Positions 42,630-51,337 of a DNA stretch of 64,000 nucleotides are shown piece after piece; within the stretch, counting starts at the first letter, position 1, and every line of letters starts with the position of its first letter. Source of the DNA: Pseudomonas fluorescens (GTDB lineage: Bacteria > Pseudomonadota > Gammaproteobacteria > Pseudomonadales > Pseudomonadaceae); contig NZ_LACC01000020.1 of the NCBI RefSeq assembly GCF_000967965.1, positions 1-64,000 on the forward strand. The letters are read 5' to 3'. The position numbers and the translations under genes are program-made. The notes below the pieces were generated by a model. That model saw nothing but the letters and a program-made list of their open reading frames with translations, was not told where the DNA came from and made no database searches.

Positions 42630-43533
42630 GCTGAACCCCTGTCGGTAACGTGCCCGGTTGTGCCGGGCGCACTGCTGTCTTGCGTCCCAGCATCACCGTC
42701 ACGATCACCCCGCCAGCAAACAGCCAGGTAATCGGCTCCACATGTTCACCGAAGAACAGCGCGGAGAAGGCGATGGTGAAGAAGATCTGCAGCAACTGGA
42801 TCTGACTGACCCGGGCAATCCCGCCCATGGCCAGCCCGGCGTACCAGGCGAAGAAGCCGATGAACTGCGAAAACAGCGAGACATAACCGAAGGCCCACCA
42901 GGTCTTGGCGGAAATCTCGCCCTGATGCTGCAGTGCCAGATACACCACCGGCCCGATCAGCAGCGGCGTCGACAGCACCAGCGCCCAGCAGATCACCTGC
43001 CAGCCGCCCATTTCCCTGGCCAGTCGGCCTCCTTCGGCGTAACCCAATCCGCCCACTGCAATGGCGCCAAGCATCAGCAAGTCGCCGGCCTGAATGCTGC
43101 CGGCACCGCTGATCAGCGCATAACCGAGCACCAACGCGCTGCCCAATGCGGCGCAGGCCCAGAAGGCTTTCGAAGGTCGCTCATGGGACAACCATGCGGC
43201 GTACAGCGCTACGCACAGCGGCTGCAAGCCATTGACCAGCGCACCGTGGGACGCCGGCAAGGTTTGCATGGCCCAGGCCGACAACACCGGGAAACCGAGG
43301 ATCACCCCGGCCATCACCAGCGTCAGGCCTTTGACCTGTTTCCAGGTCGGCCATTTTTCCCGGTGCCACAGCAACAGCAACGCCGCTGGAACCGCCGCAA
43401 ACAGTGCCCGGCCCAAGCCGTTGAGCAGCGGGTGCAGTTCCTGCACGACGATCCGCGTGAAGGGCAGGGTTAGGCTGAAGATCACAACGCCGAGCAGGCC
43501 CAGGGCCATGCCGGTGTTTTCGCGCGAGGACAT
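42619..43533 (-). CDS. DMT-superfamily EamA transporter
   Basis: This 304-residue inner-membrane protein has ten predicted helices in two EamA repeats (for example GLLGVVIFSLTLPFTRIVV and LLMLGAIAVGGLGYAEGG). It belongs to the drug/metabolite transporter superfamily. Substrate cannot be told from sequence; amino acid or metabolite export is common in the family. The start at 43533 yields helix 1 directly after a short charged leader. Confidence 0.82.
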   Translation of the reverse strand: MSSRENTGMALGLLGVVIFSLTLPFTRIVVQELHPLLNGLGRALFAAVPAALLLLWHREKWPTWKQVKGLTLVMAGVILGFPVLSAWAMQTLPASHGALVNGLQPLCVALYAAWLSHERPSKAFWACAALGSALVLGYALISGAGSIQAGDLLMLGAIAVGGLGYAEGGRLAREMGGWQVICWALVLSTPLLIGPVVYLALQHQGEISAKTWWAFGYVSLFSQFIGFFAWYAGLAMGGIARVSQIQLLQIFFTIAFSALFFGEHVEPITWLFAGGVIVTVMLGRKTAVRPAQPGTLPTGVQLKP

Positions 43534-43726
43534 GATGGCAACCAGAATCGTGGGTGATGGGAGATGTCTTTATCTAGCCATAAACCCGGGGCTTTGGCGC
43601 TTACAGCTGGCTACAGAAGTATCCGTACAGTTTTCGCCACACGGTAGTAGCTGGTTATTACCCACACCTGCGGAATGGGACTACCTTGAATACTCCTGCA
43701 AGCCCACTTCCAGAGGAGTCTTCCCC

Positions 43727-44308
43727 ATGGCTGCGAAAAAAATTCTGATGTTGGTCGGTGATTACGTCGAAGACTATGAAGTGATGGTGCCGTTCCAGGC
43801 GCTGTTGATGGTCGGCCACACGGTGCACGCCGTTTGCCCGGACAAGGCTGCCGGCCAGACCGTGCGCACGGCGATCCATGACTTTGAAGGCGACCAGACC
43901 TACAGTGAAAAACCCGGTCACCTGTTTGCCCTGAACTTCGATTTCGCCAAGGTCAACGCCGCCGATTATGACGCGGTGTTGATTCCGGGCGGACGTGCGC
44001 CGGAGTACCTGCGCCTGAACGAAAAAGTCCTGGAGTTGGTGCGCGCATTCGACAAGGCCGGCAAGCCGATCGCTGCCGTGTGCCATGGTGCGCAGTTGCT
44101 GGCGGCAGCGGGTGTTCTTGAAGGTCGCGAATGCAGCGCTTATCCGGCTTGCGCTCCGGAAGTGCGGCTGGCGGGCGGTACGTATATCGATATTCCGGTG
44201 ACGGACGGTCATGTCCAGGGCAATCTGGCCACGGCTCCGGCCTGGCCTGCGCACCCGAACTGGCTGGCCGGTTTCCTGCGGTTGCTGGGTACCAAAATCA
44301 CGCTGTGA
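43727..44308 (+). CDS. DJ-1/PfpI-family protein
   Basis: This 193-residue protein has the class I glutamine amidotransferase-like fold of the DJ-1/PfpI superfamily. The nucleophile elbow AAVCHGAQLL gives the reactive cysteine (about residue 125) and its neighbour histidine. DAVLIPGGRAPEYLR is the other family motif. Relatives are proteases, glyoxalases or chaperones, so the activity here is open. The start at 43727 follows AGAGGAG. The next gene is 14 nt downstream. Confidence 0.85.
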   Translation: MAAKKILMLVGDYVEDYEVMVPFQALLMVGHTVHAVCPDKAAGQTVRTAIHDFEGDQTYSEKPGHLFALNFDFAKVNAADYDAVLIPGGRAPEYLRLNEKVLELVRAFDKAGKPIAAVCHGAQLLAAAGVLEGRECSAYPACAPEVRLAGGTYIDIPVTDGHVQGNLATAPAWPAHPNWLAGFLRLLGTKITL

Positions 44309-44322
44309 CGAGGGACAAGTCC

Positions 44323-44628
44323 ATGTGCGAGCTGTACGTCAAAGCCGACCCGATACTCTACGAATCGCGCTCTCGCTCGCTGCGCATCTGCGGGGTGGTC
44401 ACCACCCTGCGGCTGGAGAATCAGTTCTGGGACATCCTCAGCGAAATCGCCGAGGTCGATGGCATGACCACCAATCAGTTGATCGCCAAGCTGTATGAAG
44501 AGGTGATGGACTATCGCGGCGAGGTGGTCAATTTCGCTTCGTTCCTGCGGGTGAGTTGTACGCGCTATCTGAGCCAGCGACGGACGTCGGCGCCGGAGTT
44601 GTCGGTGGTGCGGGCGGTGGTGAAATAG
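44323..44628 (+). CDS. Ribbon-helix-helix domain protein
   Basis: This 101-residue protein fits the ribbon-helix-helix family with the pattern RICGVVTTLRLENQFWDILSEIAEVDGMTTNQLIAKLYEEV (about residues 21-62). The strand (VVTTLRL) would bind DNA and the two helices dimerise. It is likely co-transcribed with the DJ-1-like gene 14 nt upstream. The regulated target is unknown. Confidence 0.75.
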   Translation: MCELYVKADPILYESRSRSLRICGVVTTLRLENQFWDILSEIAEVDGMTTNQLIAKLYEEVMDYRGEVVNFASFLRVSCTRYLSQRRTSAPELSVVRAVVK

Positions 44629-44642
44629 CTGCGACCGCATTG

Positions 44643-44720
44643 CCTCTTTCACGAGCAAGCCCGCTCCCACAGGGATCACATTGAACCTGTGGGAGCGGGC
44701 TTGCCCGCGAAGGGGCCGGT
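44643..44720. repeat. REP doublet
   Basis: Inverted GGGAGCGGGC-type copies flank a spacer of about 15 nt, after the ribbon-helix-helix gene. Confidence 0.82.
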
Positions 44721-44792
44721 ACAGGCGACAGAAACACCAGGCTGGTCTTTACTGTGAAGCGCGCAACCTCTCAATCGCCAAGGAGAAACAGC

Positions 44793-45137
44793 ATGTCCGG
44801 ATGGTATGAAGTGAGCAAAAGCAGCAATGGCCAGTTCAGGTTTGTCCTCAAGGCAGCCAACGCCGAGACCATTCTGACCAGCGAGCTGTACACCACCCAC
44901 GCCGCCGCCGACAAAGGCATCGCCTCGGTCCAGGCCAACAGCCAGCTGGATGAGCGTTACGAAACGAAAACCACCAAGGATGGCCATCCGTATTTCAACC
45001 TCAAGGCGGGCAACCACGAGATCATCGGCAGCAGCGAGGCTTATTCCTCGCCGGCGGCCATGGAAAAAGGCATTGCCAGTGTGAAGGCCAATGGCTCGTC
45101 CAAGGTGGTCAAGGACAAGACGTTGCCGGTGCTTTGA
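44793..45137 (+). CDS. DUF1508 (YegP-like) protein
   Basis: This 114-residue protein consists of two tandem DUF1508 repeats (about residues 8-56, QFRFVLKAANAETILTSELYTTHAAADKGIASVQ, and 60-105, HPYFNLKAGNHEIIGSSEAYSSPAAMEKGIASVK). E. coli YegP has the same layout. The biochemical role is unknown. AAGGAGA precedes the ATG at 44793, so the longer frame is rejected. Confidence 0.9.
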   Translation: MSGWYEVSKSSNGQFRFVLKAANAETILTSELYTTHAAADKGIASVQANSQLDERYETKTTKDGHPYFNLKAGNHEIIGSSEAYSSPAAMEKGIASVKANGSSKVVKDKTLPVL

Positions 45138-45164
45138 GTACAGCTTTCAAATCCAGCACAAATC

Positions 45165-45270
45165 CCTGTGGGAGCGAGCTTGCTCCGGGCTGCGTTCCGA
45201 CGATGAGGCCATAACATTAACATCCATGTTGTCTGATAGACCGCCATCGCGAGCAAGCTCGCTCCCACAG
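45165..45270. repeat. REP doublet with long spacer
   Basis: CTGTGGGAGCGAGCTTGCTC and an inverted copy bound a spacer of about 60 nt related to the REPIN-type spacers elsewhere in the window. Confidence 0.82.
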
Positions 45271-45292
45271 TGGTTTTATGTACGGCTGGAGG

Positions 45293-46180
45293 TCAGCGCA
45301 GGGCCTTCAACAGATCTTGCAACTGAGCACAACCGGCCTCACCCAACGGGAACACCGGCAGCCGCGGATCCCCCACATCCAGCCCCGTCGCCCGCAAGCC
45401 CGCCTTGATCGTCGCCGGCAAGCCACCCTTGAGGATGAAATCCAGCAGCGGCAACTGGCGATAGAACAACTCGCGTGCCTTGCGCAAATCGTTGGCCAGC
45501 ACTGCTTCGTACAAATCCAGGTTGAGCTGCGGGATCAGGTTCGGCGCGGCGGTGCACCAGCCTTTTGCACCGGCGGCAAAGGCTTCCAGGGCCAGTGGGT
45601 TGCAGCCATTGTAGAACGGCACCTGGCCTTCGCCGAGGCGTTGCAGTTGGTGCATGCGCTGGATGTCGCCGGTGCTCTCCTTGACCATGGTCACGTTTTC
45701 CACGGCCTTTACGATGCGCAGGATCAGGTCCACCGACATGTCGGTGCCGCTGGTGGCCGGGTTGTTGTAGAGCATGATCGGCACGCCGATGCTGTCGCCG
45801 ATGGCGCGGTAATGGGCAAGGATTTCCGCTTCGCTGAGTTTCCAGTAGGACGCTGGCAGCACCATCACCACGTCGGCGCCGTGGGCTTCGGCGAAACGCG
45901 CGCGACGCACCGCTTTAGCGGTGGTCAGGTCGGACACGCTGACGACGGTCGGCACGCGTTTGGCCACGTGCCTGATGCTGAATTCGCTGACCTGATCCCA
46001 CTCCGCGTCGCTCAGGTAGGCACCTTCACCGGTGCTGCCCAGCGGTGCGATGGCGTGCACGCCGCCCTCGATCAGACGATCGATGGAGCGCCCGAGGGCG
46101 TCCAGGTCGATGCCTTCGCCATTGGCGGTAAAAGGCGTGATGGTGTAGCCGATGATGCCGTGAATGTTTGCGCTGGACAT
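45293..46180 (-). CDS. Dihydrodipicolinate synthase/N-acetylneuraminate lyase family protein
   Basis: This 295-residue TIM-barrel Schiff-base lyase has the family active site: Y138 (IMLYNNP), the lysine K167 (TMVKEST) and the GSTGEGAYL motif around residues 48-56. The family includes DapA, but the location next to a class II aldolase and away from lysine genes suggests a sugar-acid or pyruvate-type aldolase or dehydratase in catabolism. The start at 46180 follows GGAGGGA. The gap to the upstream gene is 26 nt. Confidence 0.82.
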   Translation of the reverse strand: MSSANIHGIIGYTITPFTANGEGIDLDALGRSIDRLIEGGVHAIAPLGSTGEGAYLSDAEWDQVSEFSIRHVAKRVPTVVSVSDLTTAKAVRRARFAEAHGADVVMVLPASYWKLSEAEILAHYRAIGDSIGVPIMLYNNPATSGTDMSVDLILRIVKAVENVTMVKESTGDIQRMHQLQRLGEGQVPFYNGCNPLALEAFAAGAKGWCTAAPNLIPQLNLDLYEAVLANDLRKARELFYRQLPLLDFILKGGLPATIKAGLRATGLDVGDPRLPVFPLGEAGCAQLQDLLKALR

Positions 46181-46206
46181 GGTGTCCCTCCGTTCAATCA
46201 ATGGGT

Positions 46207-46989
46207 TCAGTTCAGGCAATCGGCGTGTTGCCGCAGGACCTGTCGGGTGTAGTAGTTGAAAGCGGCGGCGTGGCGTTTCGGCCGGGCAATCCAGTCATGG
46301 GCTTCGCGCCCCAGCTCGGGGATGATCGGCTTGATGGTCCCGGCGCTCATTGCCAGCAGTTGCAGCTTCGCGGCGCGTTCGATCAGTTGCGCGATGACAC
46401 AGGCTTCCTCGATGCTGCTGCCGGTGGACAATTGGCCATGATGCGAAAGCAGGATCGCCCGTTTGTCGCCCAGTGCCCCGGCAATCAACTCGCCTTCTTC
46501 GTTACCCACCGGCACACCCGGCCAGCCTTCGAGAAACGCACAGTCGTCATAGAGCGGGCAGAGGTCCATGTGGGAAATCTGCAGCGGCACCTCCAGCATC
46601 GACAAGGCAGCAACGTGGGTCGGATGGGTGTGAATGATGCAGTTCACATCCGCTCGGGCGCGGTACACCCAACTGTGAAAACGATTGGCCGGGTTGGGCA
46701 TGCCGTGGCCTTCGAGCACCTCCAGGTCTTCGTTGACCAGCAGCAGGTTGCCCGCGGTGATTTCGTCGAAACCCAGGCCCAGTTGCTGAGTGTAGTAAGT
46801 GCCGGGTTGCGGACCACGGGCGGTGATTTGCCCGGCAAGGCCGGAATCGTGGCCGTGCTCGAACAGGACGCGGCAGGTCAGGGCCAGCTTTTGTCGGGCG
46901 GTCCACGTATTATCCGCCAGGGTATTTTGCATTTGGCTCAGCGCGTGCTTGACCAGTTGCTCTTTGGGCAGTGCTAATGTCTTGGCCAT
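46207..46989 (-). CDS. Class II aldolase/adducin family protein
   Basis: This 260-residue protein has the zinc-binding pattern of class II (fuculose-phosphate) aldolases: H120 and H122 in CIIHTHPTH, and a third histidine in LLSHHGQL. TARGPQPGTYYTQQLGLGFDEIT is the N-terminal conserved part. It is the first gene of a two-gene minus-strand unit with the DapA-family lyase and is divergent from the XRE-cupin regulator. Together they could cleave an unknown hydroxy-acid substrate. Confidence 0.82.
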   Translation of the reverse strand: MAKTLALPKEQLVKHALSQMQNTLADNTWTARQKLALTCRVLFEHGHDSGLAGQITARGPQPGTYYTQQLGLGFDEITAGNLLLVNEDLEVLEGHGMPNPANRFHSWVYRARADVNCIIHTHPTHVAALSMLEVPLQISHMDLCPLYDDCAFLEGWPGVPVGNEEGELIAGALGDKRAILLSHHGQLSTGSSIEEACVIAQLIERAAKLQLLAMSAGTIKPIIPELGREAHDWIARPKRHAAAFNYYTRQVLRQHADCLN

Positions 46990-47087
46990 ATCGGTGTCCT
47001 TTGGGTGATTCAATGGACGTCGGGTTTGCCGCTCACCGGTTCCTCGCAAAGTCGTCGGTGAGCGTAAATGACACTAAAGAGGCTATA

Positions 47088-47102
47088 TGACACCTTGTGT
47101 CA
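47088..47102. promoter_or_regulatory. Palindromic operator TGACAC-CTT-GTGTCA
   Basis: A perfect 6-bp inverted repeat around a 3-nt centre lies between the aldolase pair and the XRE-cupin regulator. A further TGACAC half-site is at 47069-47074, 19 nt before the first arm. The position fits repression or activation of both divergent promoters by the regulator. Confidence 0.65.
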
Positions 47103-47148
47103 TTGGCAAGGACAAATCGTTGCCTCCTTGATGGATTAATCGCTCTGC

Positions 47149-47691
47149 ATGTCTATCCGTTTGAAATTACTAAGAAAAAAACTTGGCGTGACCTTGGAAG
47201 CCTTGGCCGAAAAATCCGGCATGACCAAGAGTTACCTGTCGAAAGTCGAACGCGGGTTGAACACGCCATCGATTGCGGCGGCGTTGAAACTGGCCAAGGC
47301 GCTGAATGTGAAGGTCGAAGAGTTGTTCTCTGAAGACAACGTCAGCCTCGACAGCTACAGCCTGGTGCGCAGCCACGAGCGGCAACCTTTGGGGGCCAGT
47401 GATAACAATCCCGGTTACGCAGTGCTGGCCCATCAGGTCAGTTCACGCAGCCTGCTGCCGTTCATCATTTACCCGCCGGCAGAATTCACCGACAAGACCT
47501 TCAAGGAGCATCTGGGCGAGGAGTTTTTATTCGTCCACGAAGGGCGGGTGGAAGTGGACTTCATGAACGAACGCGTGCTGCTCGATCGTGGCGATGCGTT
47601 GCATTTCAATGCGCAAAAGCCGCACCGGATTCGTTCGGTGGGCGAGGTGCAGGCGCAGTTGCTGGTGGTGGTGCATAGCACCGAAGAATGA
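47149..47691 (+). CDS. XRE-family regulator with cupin domain
   Basis: This 180-residue regulator has an N-terminal helix-turn-helix (residues 5-60, KLGVTLEALAEKSGMTKSYLSKVERGLNTPSI) and a C-terminal cupin_2 domain (about residues 105-178, including EEFLFVHEGRVEVDF and LDRGDALHFNAQKPHRI). Such proteins control nearby amino-acid or sugar-acid catabolism. It is divergent from the aldolase and DapA-like genes and probably binds the palindrome at 47088-47102. Confidence 0.88.
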   Translation: MSIRLKLLRKKLGVTLEALAEKSGMTKSYLSKVERGLNTPSIAAALKLAKALNVKVEELFSEDNVSLDSYSLVRSHERQPLGASDNNPGYAVLAHQVSSRSLLPFIIYPPAEFTDKTFKEHLGEEFLFVHEGRVEVDFMNERVLLDRGDALHFNAQKPHRIRSVGEVQAQLLVVVHSTEE

Positions 47692-47704
47692 GCTTGCCTG
47701 GTCT

Positions 47705-47842
47705 TTGTGGCGAGGGAGCTTGTCGGATCGCCGCACCGTCCCGTTCGGCTGCGCAGCAGACGTAAAACCTGCCAAGCATTTTTCATGGAAAAAATGCAGG
47801 GGGCCGCTTCGCAGCCCAGCGGGAGCAAGCTCCCTCGCCACT
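47705..47842. repeat. Diverged REP doublet (GTGGCGAGGGAGC family)
   Basis: TGTGGCGAGGGAGCTTGT at the left and GGGAGCAAGCTCCCTCGCCA at the right are inverted copies. The left copy is disrupted. It separates two convergent genes. Confidence 0.75.
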
Positions 47843-47858
47843 GGGCTCTTCGTTTGCC

Positions 47859-48878
47859 TCAAACCTCGACCGGAACCGTGAGCTTCGTGCCACCCAGCGC
47901 ATGGCTCTTCGAATCAAAAAACCGCAACTCCACACCCGTCCCCTCAAACACATTCGCGTAATGCCGTTTCTGGTGCTGGATGAATGCCTTGCTGCGCGGG
48001 TAAATCGAGATCGCCAGTACCTGCGGTTTCGCCAGGCGCAGGGCATGGATGATGTGGCTGTCCTGTTCCCCCAGCGCCTGGCCGAAGATGCACAGCGCCT
48101 GGCCGTGACCAAGTAATTGCTCGTAGCAGAACGACAGATAGTCCGAACTGCGGATGGTCTTGAGCTTGTCCGCGCTCGGCCCTTCGTTGACGAACAGCGG
48201 CACGTCGTCGAGGGTCTTGATCGTGTTGTTGATGGCGAAATTGCCCAGCAAGGTGCCCTCGGTCGACATCAGCTTGCGCGCCGTACCGTCCTGGTTGCGC
48301 ACCAGATGCAGACCGCCGTGCAGGTACAGCAAACGGGTTTTATCGGTGGCCGTGTCGCTCAGGTCGAAACCGGGCTCGGCGCCCTGGAACAGATCGGTGA
48401 TTGCCTCAGGCTGGTGTTGCACCGCCCAGTAGTTGAGCAAGTCGTAGTTGGTGGTGAACACCGTGCGGTAACTGGCCAGTTCCTGATTGATGGCTGCCAG
48501 CGTCGAAGGCACCACTAGCCGCCACGGGATATGCACCGCATGCACGGTGTTGATCAGCGCTTCCTTGATCGCGTAGTAGCGATTGCGCGGGGCGGCGGAG
48601 CTGACAGCCAGGGCCTTGTTGACCCGGCTGGTGGTTTTCAAGGCGCTCAGTACCTGCTCGAAACTACGGGTCTGCATCGCATCGAACACGCTCAGCTCGG
48701 ATTGGCTCAGGGGTTTTTCTTCAACGGTGCGGGCGTTTTCGAACAGTGACTCGTAGCCGAAATCGTCCCATACCGCGCGACTGGCCCCGTTGCCTACCAG
48801 CAAACCACTGAACGAAGTGGTGCTGCGCAAGGCGTTCCAGTCTTCAAGTTGAGCATCGACATCCTGGAAATCGGTCAT
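47859..48878 (-). CDS. DUF4917 protein with SIR2-like motifs
   Basis: This 339-residue protein matches what I know as DUF4917. Its motifs read like a SIR2-type NAD-binding fold: GNGAS at 29-33 (GxGxS loop), TTNYD at 142-146, LHGGLH at 186-191 and CIFGQALGEQDSHI at 263-276. Stand-alone and fused SIR2-like domains are common NAD-degrading effectors in phage defence, but no partner gene lies next to this one. There is no signal peptide. It could be defensive, or an ordinary enzyme of unknown substrate. Confidence 0.75.
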   Translation of the reverse strand: MTDFQDVDAQLEDWNALRSTTSFSGLLVGNGASRAVWDDFGYESLFENARTVEEKPLSQSELSVFDAMQTRSFEQVLSALKTTSRVNKALAVSSAAPRNRYYAIKEALINTVHAVHIPWRLVVPSTLAAINQELASYRTVFTTNYDLLNYWAVQHQPEAITDLFQGAEPGFDLSDTATDKTRLLYLHGGLHLVRNQDGTARKLMSTEGTLLGNFAINNTIKTLDDVPLFVNEGPSADKLKTIRSSDYLSFCYEQLLGHGQALCIFGQALGEQDSHIIHALRLAKPQVLAISIYPRSKAFIQHQKRHYANVFEGTGVELRFFDSKSHALGGTKLTVPVEV

Positions 48879-49009
48879 TGCGGTCTTCGTCTCACGGCAA
48901 AAGGTCTGTGGGCGGCGACTTTATCACGACCGGTGCCCGGACCACGGCACGACGCGGGCGAAGAACGCTATGCTGCGACTTCGCCTGAGCCGACTTCGCC
49001 GAGTACCCG

Positions 49010-49918
49010 ATGCTGCAAAAAAGCCTGATCCGCCGTCTCGACCTGATCACCCTGCAACTGTTCGTCGCCGTCCATGAAGAGGGCACGCTGACCCGAGCCG
49101 CCTCGCGCGAAGCGATTGCAGTTTCGGCGGCGAGCAAGCGCTTGATGGAGCTGGAGGAGGCGCTGGGCATCAGCCTGTTCGTGCGCCAGGCCAAGGGCAT
49201 GTCCCTGACGCCGGCCGGTGAGACCCTGCTGCACCATGCGCGGCAGATGTTGTTCAACGTCGAGAAAATGGGGCTTGAACTGGGGGAGCACAGCCACGGT
49301 GTGCGCGGTTATGTGCGGATGCTCGCCAATCTGTCGGCGATCATTCAGTTTTTGCCCGAGGACCTGCGGGATTTTTCCGAGCGTCACCCACAGGTCAAGA
49401 CCGACCTCGAAGAACGCCCCAGCGCCGGGGTGATTCAGGGCGTGCTCGACGGGGTGGCCGACCTCGGGATCTGTTCCATTGACAGTGACATCAAGGGCCT
49501 GCACAGCGTGCTGTATCGCCAGGACAAACTGGTGGTGCTGATGCCGCCGCATCATCCATTGGCGAGCCGGTCGAGCGTGGCGTTCGCCGATACGCTCGAC
49601 AGTGATTACGTTGGATTGCATGCCGCCAGTTCGATCAACATGCGCACCCACGCGGCGGCGCGCCAGGCCGGCAAGGTGCTGCGGGTTCGTATTCATGTGC
49701 CGGGGTTCGATGCGATGTGTCGGATGATCCAGGCCAACATGGGCATCGGCATCCTTCCGCAGCGCGCCTTTGAATTGTTTGGCCGGGCGCTGGGGTTGCA
49801 CGCGGTGCCGTTGACGGACGAATGGTCTGATCGGGCGCTGATTCTGGTGGTGCGTGATGAGGCGTTGCTGTCGCCGGTAAGCCGGATGTTGTTTGAGCAT
49901 TTGCGGGGGCCAGCCTGA
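49010..49918 (+). CDS. LysR-family transcriptional regulator
   Basis: This 302-residue LysR regulator has the N-terminal winged helix-turn-helix at residues 10-70 (LITLQLFVAVHEEGTLTRAASREAIAVSAASKRLMELEEALG) and a periplasmic-binding-like effector domain. It is followed by the CoA-transferase, HMG-CoA-lyase-like and MFS genes on the same strand and probably controls them. A REP doublet lies between. The effector is unknown. Confidence 0.87.
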   Translation: MLQKSLIRRLDLITLQLFVAVHEEGTLTRAASREAIAVSAASKRLMELEEALGISLFVRQAKGMSLTPAGETLLHHARQMLFNVEKMGLELGEHSHGVRGYVRMLANLSAIIQFLPEDLRDFSERHPQVKTDLEERPSAGVIQGVLDGVADLGICSIDSDIKGLHSVLYRQDKLVVLMPPHHPLASRSSVAFADTLDSDYVGLHAASSINMRTHAAARQAGKVLRVRIHVPGFDAMCRMIQANMGIGILPQRAFELFGRALGLHAVPLTDEWSDRALILVVRDEALLSPVSRMLFEHLRGPA

Positions 49919-49940
49919 TAGTTCTCGGCTGAATGGGCGG

Positions 49941-50017
49941 GCCTCATCGCGAGCAAGCTCGCTCCCACATTGGAATGCGTTCCCCTGTGGGAGCGAGCCT
50001 GCTCGCGAAGGCGGCCC
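49941..50017. repeat. REP doublet
   Basis: Inverted GGGAGCGAGC-family copies with a spacer of about 15 nt lie between the LysR gene and the CoA-transferase gene. Confidence 0.85.
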
Positions 50018-50143
50018 CGAGGCCACGACAATCTTCCAGAGCGTTCGCATTTCGCGAACGCTCGTTGCCAACTGAAGGTTGGATTCCCGAGCCCCCTGTC
50101 CTCTAGCCTTGGCTCATATTCCAAGAACAAGAGGTACCCCGCG

Positions 50144-51337
50144 ATGACTGCCCCCTTGAGTGCGATCAAAGTGATCGAGATCGGCACGCTGATCGCCGCG
50201 CCGTTTGCGGCGCGCATGCTGGCCGAGTTCGGCGCCGAAGTGATCAAGATCGAAGCCTTGGGCCAAGGCGATCCCCTGCGCAAATGGCGCAAGCTGCACG
50301 AAGGCACTTCGTTGTGGTGGTACCTGCAATCGCGCAACAAGAAGTCCCTGGCGCTGAACCTCAAATCCCCCGAAGGCATCGAACTGGTCAAGCAACTGGC
50401 GACCAGCGCCGACGTGCTGATCGAAAACCTGCGCCCCGGCGCCCTGGAGAAACTCGGCCTCGGTTGGGACGTGTTGCACGCGCTCAATCCCAACCTGACG
50501 CTGGTGCGGATTTCCGGTTACGGCCAGACCGGTCCGTACCGCGATCGTCCGGGGTTCGGTGCTATTGGCGAGGCCATGGGCGGGATTCGCTACACCACCG
50601 GCACCCCCGGTTCGCCGCCGGCGCGGGTCGGCGTCAGCCTTGGCGATTCCCTGGCATCGCTGCACGCGGTGATCGGTGCGCTGATGTCATTGTTGCGGGT
50701 CAAGACCGGGCAGGGTGGCGGGCAGATCGTCGATGTGTCCCTGGCCGAAAGCGTGTTCAATGTCATGGAAAGCCTGGTGCCGGAATACGACATGCTGGGC
50801 CATGTGCGCGAACGCAGCGGCGGTGCCTTGCCGGGGATTGCGCCGTCCAATACCTATCTGACGGCCGACGGCGCCTACGTGGTGATCGCCGGCAACAGCG
50901 ATCCGATCTACAAGCGCCTGATGCAAACCATCGGCCGCGCCGATCTGGCCGAGGCGGCGGAATTCGCCCACAACGACGGGCGTGCAGCCAAGAGCAATCT
51001 GCTCGACGCCGCCATCACCCACTGGACCAGCAGCCTGCCGATCGATGAGGTACTGGCCGCCCTGGAAGCCGCCGAAGTCCCGGCCGGGCGCATCTACTCG
51101 GTGGCCGACATCGTCGCCGATCCGCACTATCAGGCGCGGGACATGCTGCTCAATGCCGAGCTGCCCGGTGGCGCCACGGTGAAGATGCCGGGCATCGTGC
51201 CGAAACTCTCCGAGACGCCCGGCGGCGTGAACTGGTCCGGCCCTGGTTTGGGCCAGCACACCGACGGCATCCTCGCGCAATTGGGCCTGACCCCAATGGA
51301 CATCGAACGCCTGAAAGTCGAAGGAGTGGTGCAATGA
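50144..51337 (+). CDS. CaiB/BaiF-family CoA-transferase
   Basis: This 397-residue class III CoA-transferase has the family N terminus (IKVIEIGTLIAAPFAARMLAEFGAEVIKIE). D168 in VSLGDSLAS is at the position of the catalytic aspartate of formyl-CoA transferase. It should activate a carboxylic acid by CoA transfer. The next gene, encoding an HMG-CoA-lyase-like enzyme, overlaps by four bases, so product and substrate are probably passed directly. The start at 50144 follows AAGAGG. Confidence 0.87.
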   Translation: MTAPLSAIKVIEIGTLIAAPFAARMLAEFGAEVIKIEALGQGDPLRKWRKLHEGTSLWWYLQSRNKKSLALNLKSPEGIELVKQLATSADVLIENLRPGALEKLGLGWDVLHALNPNLTLVRISGYGQTGPYRDRPGFGAIGEAMGGIRYTTGTPGSPPARVGVSLGDSLASLHAVIGALMSLLRVKTGQGGGQIVDVSLAESVFNVMESLVPEYDMLGHVRERSGGALPGIAPSNTYLTADGAYVVIAGNSDPIYKRLMQTIGRADLAEAAEFAHNDGRAAKSNLLDAAITHWTSSLPIDEVLAALEAAEVPAGRIYSVADIVADPHYQARDMLLNAELPGGATVKMPGIVPKLSETPGGVNWSGPGLGQHTDGILAQLGLTPMDIERLKVEGVVQ

